Below, piece by piece: positions 1-5,386 of a stretch of 10,503 nucleotides of DNA. The stretch covers positions 1-10,503 of the forward strand of contig JASBVW010000026.1 of NCBI GenBank assembly GCA_029961005.1. The letters are read 5' to 3'. A program made the position numbers and the translations under genes. The stretch's first letter is position 1, and every line of letters begins with the position of its first letter. The DNA is from Bacillota bacterium (GTDB lineage: Bacteria; Bacillota; UBA5301; JASBVW01). The notes under the pieces were generated by a model. The model had not been told where the DNA came from. It did no database searches and was given only the letters and a program-made list of their open reading frames with translations.

Positions 1-194
1 CCCGGGCTGGCCTGGTTGAAGAGCCCGGCCAGCAGGCTGTTAAAGTTGAACTGGGGCAGGGGGAAACCGGGCAAAGCCGTCTCTCCCATCTCCGCCGCGC
101 ACTCCTGGCAGAGGCGAAGCTCGGTCTTCTGCCCGTTGACGATCTTACTCAAGTAGATGTTGGCCGGCCTCTTTTGACAGCGATCACACAGCAT
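1..194 (-). CDS. mcsA: McsA, zinc-binding modulator of CtsR/McsB (partial, N-terminal part only)
   Basis: The gene starts at ATG 192-194 and runs off the left edge after 64 codons. The protein opens with a treble-clef type zinc finger: C3-x2-C6 and C29-x2-C32 separated by a hydrophilic linker, in the layout typical of McsA. In Bacilli McsA activates the McsB arginine kinase and helps release CtsR from DNA under heat or redox stress; this is family knowledge, not shown here. The C-terminal UvrB/UvrC-like motif that would complete the family assignment lies outside the window. An AAGGAG ribosome binding site (207-212) sits 12 nt upstream. It follows ctsR on the same strand after 76 nt, the classical ctsR-mcsA order, so mcsB and clpC probably lie beyond the left edge. 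No frame damage is seen in the visible part. Confidence 0.88.
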   Translation of the reverse strand, partial: MLCDRCQKRPANIYLSKIVNGQKTELRLCQECAAEMGETALPGFPLPQFNFNSLLAGLFNQASP

Positions 195-218
195 CTTCTC
201 ACTCCACTCCTTTTTTCC

Positions 219-265
219 CGGCCCTTCCCCTGCGTTTAATTAATTTAAACGCGGCAGAAGGGCCG
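219..265 (-). repeat. Stem-loop between ctsR and mcsA
   Basis: An inverted repeat fills most of the ctsR-mcsA gap. The outer arms 219-227 and 257-265 pair over 9 bp. After a 4x4 internal loop, the inner AT-rich arms 232-239 (GCGTTTAA) and 245-252 (TTAAACGC) pair over 8 bp around a 5-nt loop. It begins 5 nt after the ctsR stop codon. On the transcribed minus strand it is followed by an A-run, not a T-run, so it is not a normal intrinsic terminator. A role as an RNA-processing or stability element that sets ctsR versus mcsA expression is possible but is inference. Confidence 0.6.
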
Positions 266-270
266 CAAGT

Positions 271-732
271 TCATACCGCCAGGAGGACGCGCAACACGGC
301 CCGCAGCACCGTGGCTCGGATCACCGACACAAGAGGTGTGCTTCCGTTGCCTATCTCCTCTGCTAAAGCGGTTCTGATTAGGGCACCCTCCTCCTTGGCC
401 AGCCAGCCGCACTCTTCCAGACGGGTCAGCAGTCGCTCCGCCTCCCGCGCTGAGATCCGGTCGCCCACCTCCCTGGCCGCCACCTCGGCCAGGTTGACAC
501 CTTCAGGCCAGGAGCAGCGCAAGATCCGGATGTACCCTCCTCCCCCGCGGCGGCTCTCCACCACGTAACCCTTCTCGGTGGTAAACCTGGTCTCCAGAAC
601 GTAGTTGATCTGCGAGGGAGCACACCCAAAGAGTTCTGCCAACTGGCGCCGCTGCACCTCTATGCCGCCGGGGGCGGCCCCTGCCAGGAGATTGCGGAGG
701 TATTGCTCTATGCGATCCGCCAGGTTAGCCAT
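271..732 (-). CDS. ctsR: CtsR, class III heat-shock transcriptional repressor
   Basis: A 153-residue protein, the usual CtsR length. Residues about 1-72 form the winged helix-turn-helix domain: a recognition helix around CAPSQINYVLETRF (37-50), then the wing with the hallmark tetraglycine loop RRGGGGYIRI (61-70). In Bacillus and Geobacillus this loop is the heat sensor, and the adjacent arginine is needed for DNA binding and is targeted by McsB. The C-terminal half (about 80-153) is the helical dimerisation/ClpC-interaction domain. CtsR is a cytoplasmic dimer that represses clp genes and its own operon. The ATG at 730-732 is preceded by AGGAGG (738-743) at 5 nt. Upstream lie a sigma-A promoter and a CtsR-type operator, so autoregulation is expected. 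mcsA follows. No abnormal residues were noticed in the DNA-binding part. Confidence 0.95.
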   Translation of the reverse strand: MANLADRIEQYLRNLLAGAAPGGIEVQRRQLAELFGCAPSQINYVLETRFTTEKGYVVESRRGGGGYIRILRCSWPEGVNLAEVAAREVGDRISAREAERLLTRLEECGWLAKEEGALIRTALAEEIGNGSTPLVSVIRATVLRAVLRVLLAV

Positions 733-749
733 CGCCGCCTCCTCTGAAT

Positions 750-767
750 CTTGACCCTTGTTTGACC
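750..767 (-). promoter_or_regulatory. CtsR operator (tandem heptad) with 4-nt spacer
   Basis: On the minus strand there are two direct heptads, GGTCAAA (761-767) and GGTCAAG (750-756), separated by CAAG. The known CtsR box is a tandem RGTCAAA repeat with a 3-nt spacer, so both half-sites match well but the spacing is one base longer. The site lies just downstream of the predicted transcription start, between the ctsR promoter and its ribosome binding site, the right place for steric repression. Confidence 0.75.
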
Positions 768-777
768 TTCTGACTAA

Positions 778-806
778 ACTATAACAGATTCTTCCCCTTT
801 CTGCAA
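778..806 (-). promoter_or_regulatory. Sigma-A promoter of ctsR operon
   Basis: The minus strand reads -35 TTGCAG (801-806), a 17-nt spacer, and -10 TATAGT (778-783), with a TGT extension directly upstream of the -10. Transcription should start near position 771, giving a leader of about 40 nt that contains the CtsR operator. Spacing, extended -10 and the operator position agree with each other. Confidence 0.75.
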
Positions 807-885
807 TACCGCCTCCGTCAGCACCCCGCCAAAGATTTTCTCGGACGAAGGAGGATTTTTTGGCCGCGCATCGAAGAGGTGATAC

Positions 886-993
886 AAGTTCTCATCCGGC
901 AGGCACGCGTCTTTTACCAGGTCAGACCCCCTCCTTTCCCTGACCTGACCAGATGGCTGATGGGAAACCTTTGGCCTGCCGCGATGAGAACTT
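886..993. repeat. Long imperfect inverted repeat with nested inner hairpin (possible structured RNA)
   Basis: Arm 886-904 pairs with 974-993 over 19 bp: 11 perfect pairs (AAGTTCTCATC with GATGAGAACTT), one bulged C at 982, then 8 more. Inside the 69-nt loop a second hairpin pairs CAGGTCAG (918-925) with CTGACCTG (940-947) around a 14-nt loop. The structure starts one base past the rlmI stop codon. On the plus strand the outer stem runs into TTTTTATC (992-999), resembling an intrinsic terminator read in plus orientation. On the minus strand there is no T-run. Flanking target duplications are not obvious. Function unknown. Confidence 0.65.
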
Positions 994-994
994 T

Positions 995-2194
995 TTATCT
1001 TCGGCGGTGGACCCTCTCCACCACTTCAAAGACGGCAAACGTGAGGTACCGCGTTTCGGGAACCCCCAGCAGCACGGGATGATCCGGCGGCTGGCCAGTC
1101 AAAGCCACCCGCCTGAGTCGGCAGTGGGCGTCGGCGGCCGCTTCCTCCACGATGTGGAGAAAAAGCTCCGGGGCAATGTGGTGAGAGCAGGAAGCGGTAA
1201 CCAAAAAGCCCCCCGGCCGCAGGATCTTCAAAGCCCGCAGATTGATCTCCTTGTAACCCCGCACCGCCCCCGCCAAGGCCTCTTCCCTGCCCGCCTTGGC
1301 AAAGGCCGGGGGGTCCAGGATCACCACGTCGAAGGACGGCCCCTGCTCCGCCAGCGCCCGCAGCCCGTCAAAGGCGTTTTGGACCTCAAAGGTGCAGAGG
1401 GAGGCGACCCCGTTCAAGGCGGCGTTGCGCCGGGCCAGGTCGACAGCTTCGGCCGAGACGTCCCAGCCCCACACCTCCCGGGCTCCGTAAAAGGCGGCGT
1501 GCACGGCAAACCCCCCTGTGTAGGTGAAGGCATCCAGGACGCGCCCGCCCCGCACCAGCGGCTCCAGAAGGCGCCGATTCAGCCTCTGGTCCAGGAAATA
1601 GCCGGTCTTTTGCCCCGCCGCCACGTCCACCCGAAAGCGCAGCGGACCATCCTCGATCACCACCTCCCCCGGCTCTTCCCCCCATAACAGCCCGCGCACC
1701 GGTTCCAGGCCCTCGTGCCGGCGGGCGGGAACGTCGCTCTTCTCGTAGATAGAGCGGGGTTGAAAGAGCTCCACCAGCAGCCCTACGACCACCTCCCGCC
1801 AGCGCTCCATCCCCAACGTCAAGATCTGAAGGACCAGCACCTCTCCGTACCGGTCGACGATCAAGCCGGGCAAGAGATCGCCTTCGCTGAAGACCAGCCG
1901 CATCGCCGTTTCGCCGGGGCAAAAGCGCTCCCGATGCGCTCGGGCGGCTAGCAAGCGCCGGCGGAAGAAAGCCTCGTCGATGGGTTCGTCCAGCTCGGTC
2001 AGCCGCCGCACGGCGATGCGGGAGCGGGGGTTGAAATAGCCGCGGCCCAGAAAGTGGCGGGCAGAGTTCTGGATCTCCACCACCTCCCCGGGCCGAACCT
2101 CCCCTTCCACCTCCTCCACCTCACTGGCGTAGATCCAGGGGTGGCCGGAGCGAAGGCGCCTCTCTTCCCCTCTCTTCAGGCGCACCACCGCCAT
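995..2194 (-). CDS. rlmI: RlmI/RlmK-type class I rRNA large subunit (cytosine-C5) methyltransferase
   Basis: A 399-residue protein, close to E. coli RlmI (396), which makes m5C1962 in 23S rRNA using S-adenosylmethionine. Residues about 1-75 look like the N-terminal PUA RNA-binding domain (LKRGEERRLRSGHPWIYASE). A linking beta-rich domain with SEGDLLPGLIVDRYG (103-117) follows. The Rossmann methyltransferase core carries GQKTGYFLDQR (194-204), the SAM-binding DAFTYTGGFA (221-230), the acidic end of beta-2 at WGWD (242-245), the DPPAFAK motif (294-300), and SCSHH (335-339), whose C336 is the expected catalytic cysteine. All expected motifs are intact. ATG 2192-2194 lies one base after the stop of the FAD dehydrogenase gene, with the purine-rich ribosome binding site (2202-2211) inside that gene, so translation is probably coupled. 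The exact target cytosine is inferred from the family only. Confidence 0.87.
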   Translation of the reverse strand: MAVVRLKRGEERRLRSGHPWIYASEVEEVEGEVRPGEVVEIQNSARHFLGRGYFNPRSRIAVRRLTELDEPIDEAFFRRRLLAARAHRERFCPGETAMRLVFSEGDLLPGLIVDRYGEVLVLQILTLGMERWREVVVGLLVELFQPRSIYEKSDVPARRHEGLEPVRGLLWGEEPGEVVIEDGPLRFRVDVAAGQKTGYFLDQRLNRRLLEPLVRGGRVLDAFTYTGGFAVHAAFYGAREVWGWDVSAEAVDLARRNAALNGVASLCTFEVQNAFDGLRALAEQGPSFDVVILDPPAFAKAGREEALAGAVRGYKEINLRALKILRPGGFLVTASCSHHIAPELFLHIVEEAAADAHCRLRRVALTGQPPDHPVLLGVPETRYLTFAVFEVVERVHRRR

Positions 2195-2195
2195 C

Positions 2196-3584
2196 TTAGC
2201 CCCTCTCCTCCCGCCGCAGAATCTCTCGGGCGGCCACGACCCCGGAGGCCGAGGCCTGCACCAAGCCCCGGGTCACCACCGCCCCGTCACCGGCCGCAAA
2301 CAAATTGCGCACCCCCGTCTCCAGAACGGGAGAAAGCTCCAGGCGGGAAGAATAAAACTTGACCTCCACTCCGTAGAGGAGGGTGTGGCGCGAGTAAACC
2401 CCGGGCGCGATCTTGTCCAAAGCCTGGAGCATCTCCAGGATGCTGACCAGATGCCGGTAGGGGAAGACCAGGCTCAGATCTCCGGGGGTCGCTTCCTTCA
2501 AGGTGGGGTGGACCAGCCCTTTGGCCATGCGCTCCGGCGTGGAGCGGCGCCCGGCCAAAAGATCGCCCAGGCGCTGGACTAAAACGCCGCTCCCGAGGAG
2601 ATTGGCCAGCCCGGCCACGTATTTGCCGTAGGTGATTGGCTCCCGAAACGGCTCGGTGAAGGTCTTGCTCACCAACAGAGCAAAGTTGGTGTTGTCGGTC
2701 TTCTTCTCGGCGTGGCTGTGGCCGTTGACAGTCACAATCCCGTCGTTGTTCTCGGTCACCACTTCGCCGTGGGGGCACATGCAGAAGGTGCGGACCGGGT
2801 CGTCAAAGGTGCGGGAGTAATACAGGAACTTTGACTCGTAGACCACCTCGGTCAGGTGCTCCATCACCGCCGCCGGGACCTCCACCCGCAGCCCCACGTC
2901 CACCGGGTTGAGGGCCATCTTCAGCCCCAGCCTTCTGGCCTCGCCGGTGAGCCATTCCGCCCCCTGGCGGCCGGGCGCTACGATCACGTACCGGGCCTCG
3001 ATCCTCTCCCCGCTCTCGGTCTCGACACCTTTAACCACGCCGTCCACGACCAAAAGCCGCACCACCTCCACGCCCGTCCGGATCTCCACGCGCCGGCGCA
3101 GGGCGTCGTACATCTCCTGCAGCACCTGGCGCGTCCGCCCCGTACCCAGGTGCCTGATGCGGCTGGGAATAAACTTCAATTCGGCCATGGTCGCCTGGCG
3201 CTCTATCTCCTTGATGCGCTGCTCGTCCGCGCCGTGGACCTCGGCCGGGGCGCCAAACCGGAGGTAGAGGCCATCTACGTATTCAATCAGTTCCTGCAGG
3301 GCCGCCCGGCCAATGTAATCGCCCAGGTGTCCCCCGATCTCCGGAGAGAGGGTCAGCTTGCCATCGCTGAAGGCGCCGGCCCCGCCCCACCCGGAGATGA
3401 CCGAACAGGGCGAACAGCGCGTGCACCCTCCCGCCAAGCGGGTGGAAGGGCAGGTCCTCCCCTCCAGGTCCGCCCCCTTCTCCAGGATCAAGGTCTGAAG
3501 CCGCGGTCGGGTGGACAACTCCAGGGCGGCGAAGATGCCCGCCGGCCCTCCTCCCACGATCACCACGTCATAAATCGTCCCCAT
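2196..3584 (-). CDS. FAD-dependent dehydrogenase (COG2509-like) with cysteine cluster
   Basis: About 462 residues with an N-terminal dinucleotide-binding fold, VVIVGGGPAGIFAALEL, followed by the acidic LEKG that ends beta-2 and contacts FAD ribose, and a C-terminal second FAD motif LFAAGDGAVVTRGLVQASAS. Downstream of the first motif is a cysteine cluster, C45-x8-C54-x2-C57-x2-C60 (ATG numbering), running into SGWGGAGAFSDGKL, the signature I associate with the uncharacterised COG2509 FAD dehydrogenases. Neither substrate nor electron acceptor is known. No signal peptide or membrane segment is seen, so it is probably cytoplasmic. Start choice: GTG 3585-3587 and ATG 3582-3584 are adjacent and in frame. 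The ATG lies 7 nt from AGGAG (3592-3596), the GTG only 4, so ATG is preferred. It is divergent from yigZ and followed after one base by rlmI. Confidence 0.85.
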   Translation of the reverse strand: MGTIYDVVIVGGGPAGIFAALELSTRPRLQTLILEKGADLEGRTCPSTRLAGGCTRCSPCSVISGWGGAGAFSDGKLTLSPEIGGHLGDYIGRAALQELIEYVDGLYLRFGAPAEVHGADEQRIKEIERQATMAELKFIPSRIRHLGTGRTRQVLQEMYDALRRRVEIRTGVEVVRLLVVDGVVKGVETESGERIEARYVIVAPGRQGAEWLTGEARRLGLKMALNPVDVGLRVEVPAAVMEHLTEVVYESKFLYYSRTFDDPVRTFCMCPHGEVVTENNDGIVTVNGHSHAEKKTDNTNFALLVSKTFTEPFREPITYGKYVAGLANLLGSGVLVQRLGDLLAGRRSTPERMAKGLVHPTLKEATPGDLSLVFPYRHLVSILEMLQALDKIAPGVYSRHTLLYGVEVKFYSSRLELSPVLETGVRNLFAAGDGAVVTRGLVQASASGVVAAREILRREERG

Positions 3585-3587
3585 CAC

Positions 3588-3653
3588 CCTTCTCCTCCCC
3601 AGCCGAACGCTGCCCAGAGGATTCTACCGCCGTTCATAGAAAATGATATAACC
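3588..3653. promoter_or_regulatory. Divergent intergenic region (FAD dehydrogenase / yigZ)
   Basis: These 66 bp must hold or border the start signals for both divergent genes unless transcripts enter from outside. On the minus strand a TAGAAT hexamer (3619-3624 region) could be a -10 box for the FAD gene, but I see no good -35 at the right distance. On the plus strand the AT-rich stretch 3635-3652 precedes yigZ. Neither promoter is secure. Confidence 0.3.
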
Positions 3654-4298
3654 ATGACAGGCCATTCAGAAGAGCAGCAGGACCCCTCCCTCTACCGCAC
3701 CATAGCCCGGCCGGCCCAGGCGGAGCTGCGGCGAGAGCGCTCCCTCTTTCTCGGCCGCTGCGCCAGGGTTGAGACCGTAGAAGCCGCCCGGGCCTTTATC
3801 GAGGAGGTCAGCGCAGCTCACCGGGATGCCACACATAACTGTTTCGCCTACCGGATAGGTTCCCCTCCCCGGGAGACGGTTTATTATTCCGATCGCGGCG
3901 AGCCCGCCGGAACGGCAGGGAAACCGATCCTGGGGGCCATCCTCCACCGCGCTCTGACAGACGTGGTAGTGGTGGTGACGCGGTACTTTGGAGGGAAAAG
4001 ACTGGGCGTGCGGGGGTTGATCGAGGCCTACGGCCAAACGGCCGCTTTAACGTTGGAGAAGGCCGGCGTGGTGGTGCAGCGGCGCACCGCCGCCCTGGTC
4101 GTCCGCTGCCCCTATCGACACTACGAAGCCGTTCTCCAGCTCTGCCGCCGCTATCAGGCGGAGTGGTCTGCAGAATCCTTCGCGGAAGAGGTGACCCTCT
4201 CGGTTCGCCTCCGCCCCGGCGACGTTGAGGCCTTCAGCCGCGACCTGTCCGCCTTTGCTCTCGGGCGGGTTACGGCCGCCGGGTCACAATCCGGGTAA
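3654..4298 (+). CDS. yigZ: YigZ/YvyE family protein (IMPACT/UPF0029 fold)
   Basis: A 214-residue protein of usual family length. The N-terminal UPF0029/Impact domain (about 15-130) shows DATHNCFAYRIG (58-69), the family signature around DRGEPAGTAGKPIL (80-93), and VVVTRYFGGKRLGVRGLIEAYG (106-127; a G-to-R change in the usual GxGGL stretch). The C-terminal DUF1949-like ferredoxin-fold domain spans about 145-214. Eukaryotic IMPACT regulates Gcn2; bacterial YigZ/YvyE has a proposed RNA- or ribosome-related role but no firm biochemical function. The start is taken as ATG 3654 because the frame lacks a better codon near the conserved LYRTI region. No Shine-Dalgarno sequence is visible, so a leaderless message is possible. 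The open frame extends far upstream, but that part is antisense to the FAD gene and is not coding. The last 29 bp overlap the 3' end of cheB on the opposite strand. Confidence 0.85.
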   Translation: MTGHSEEQQDPSLYRTIARPAQAELRRERSLFLGRCARVETVEAARAFIEEVSAAHRDATHNCFAYRIGSPPRETVYYSDRGEPAGTAGKPILGAILHRALTDVVVVVTRYFGGKRLGVRGLIEAYGQTAALTLEKAGVVVQRRTAALVVRCPYRHYEAVLQLCRRYQAEWSAESFAEEVTLSVRLRPGDVEAFSRDLSAFALGRVTAAGSQSG

Positions 4299-5352
4299 TG
4301 GCGCCCGCCAGCTCCGGCAGGGGGAGGGCCAGATCGGCGTACCCTTCTTCGATCACCGAGCGCGGCATCCCGAAGACGACGCAGGTAGAGCTGTCCTCCA
4401 CCAGGACCAGTCCACCCGCCCTCTTAATGGCCCCTGCCCCTTTGGTGCCGTCAGAGCCCATCACGGTCAGGACCACGCCCAGAGTCCCGCTCTGGTAGAC
4501 TTCCGCCAAGGCAAAGAAGGTGACGTCCACGGCCGGCCTCAAGGCACCAATAGGTGCATCTTTGCTCAAGACCACCTCTTCTCGCTGGTTGACCCGCAGG
4601 TGGTAGTCGCCGGGGGCGATTAAAACCTTCCCCGGAGCGACCTTCTCCCCCTCCTCCGCCTCTTTGACCTCCAGCCGGCTAAAAGAATTGATGCGCTCCG
4701 CCATGCTCCGGGTAAACCCGGCCGGCATGTGCTGTACCACCACCACCCCGACGGGAAGATCCCCCGGCAGAGCAGAGATCAGTTCTTGCAGGGCGCGCGG
4801 GCCGCCGGTCGAAGCGCCGATGCCCAACACGCGGCGCCCCTGGGGCCCTTCTCCCAAAACCAGTTCCGCGGCCTTCCGGGCTTTCTGGTTTCTCTTGGCC
4901 TGCGGCGAGGCCGGCCGGCTGGAGCGGGCCAAAGAAAAACGGGCCGGGCGGGAAAAGGCCGCCGTCTTGGCCTTGAGGAGAAGCTCAGCCCGCCAGGCGT
5001 CCAAGTCGGTGTCGCGGCCGGGCTTGGTCAGGAAGTCCACCGCCCCTGCCTCCAGGGCCAGCACCGTGGCTTCGGCCCCCTCCACCGTCAGCGCGCTCAA
5101 GACGAGGATTGGGGTCGGGGCCTCCGCCATAATCTGCTTAATGGCTCCGTAACCGTCCAGATGCGGCATCTGCAGGTCCATGGTCACCACGTCCGGGCGG
5201 AGTTCCTTGACCTTCTGGACCGCATCCAGGCCGTTGTGGGCCACTCCTACCACTTGAAAGTCGGGGCTGGAGGAGAAAAGATCGCTCAACATGCGCCGCA
5301 TCAATGCCGAATCGTCCGCTACCACAACCCTGATCGGTGCCCTTGCAGCCAT
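4270..5352 (-). CDS. cheB: CheB, chemotaxis protein-glutamate methylesterase/glutamine deamidase
   Basis: A 360-residue response regulator plus effector. The receiver domain (about 6-125) has acidic D13/D14, phosphoacceptor D59 (VTMDLQMPHLDG) and K110 (FLTKPG). A low-complexity Ser/Arg/Ala linker (about 130-170) leads to the CheB methylesterase domain (about 174-360), whose catalytic triad is visible as S181 (GASTGG), H208 (VQHMP) and D301 (MGSDG). The enzyme removes methyl groups from, and deamidates, receptor glutamates after phosphorylation by CheA, giving adaptation. It works at the cytoplasmic face of receptor arrays. The ATG at 5350-5352 has AGGTG (5358-5362) 5 nt upstream. It follows cheA after 34 nt on the same strand with no promoter visible between them. 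Its partner methyltransferase CheR is not in the window. The gene is complete and intact. Confidence 0.96.
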   Translation of the reverse strand: MAARAPIRVVVADDSALMRRMLSDLFSSSPDFQVVGVAHNGLDAVQKVKELRPDVVTMDLQMPHLDGYGAIKQIMAEAPTPILVLSALTVEGAEATVLALEAGAVDFLTKPGRDTDLDAWRAELLLKAKTAAFSRPARFSLARSSRPASPQAKRNQKARKAAELVLGEGPQGRRVLGIGASTGGPRALQELISALPGDLPVGVVVVQHMPAGFTRSMAERINSFSRLEVKEAEEGEKVAPGKVLIAPGDYHLRVNQREEVVLSKDAPIGALRPAVDVTFFALAEVYQSGTLGVVLTVMGSDGTKGAGAIKRAGGLVLVEDSSTCVVFGMPRSVIEEGYADLALPLPELAGAITRIVTRRP

Positions 5353-5386
5353 GGCTACACCTACCAGATCGCATCAAGATGAAGTC

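Larger units (their letters stand above)
733..994. other. Intergenic region between rlmI and ctsR (262 nt)
   Basis: This is the largest gene-free stretch in the window. From right to left it holds the long inverted repeat (886-993), a spacer of about 80 nt with a plus-strand purine run AAGGAGG (848-854) and T6 (856-861), the ctsR promoter (778-806), the CtsR operator (750-767) and the ctsR ribosome binding site (738-743). No open frame here looks like a conserved protein. Confidence 0.7.

Noticed and set aside
812..861. Possible plus-strand terminator CCTCC...GGAGG followed by ATTTTTT
   Set aside because: Only a 5-bp stem with a large, poorly paired interior; no plus-strand gene upstream needs it.
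953..1687. Plus-strand open frame of 244 codons
   Set aside because: It is wholly antisense to rlmI, whose protein has all family motifs. The plus frame gives a His/Pro/Gln/Arg-rich product typical of shadow frames in GC-rich DNA.
2856..3653. Upstream extension of the yigZ frame
   Set aside because: This part is antisense to the FAD dehydrogenase and encodes a His/Arg/Pro-rich sequence unlike any YigZ N-terminus; the family domain starts after ATG 3654.
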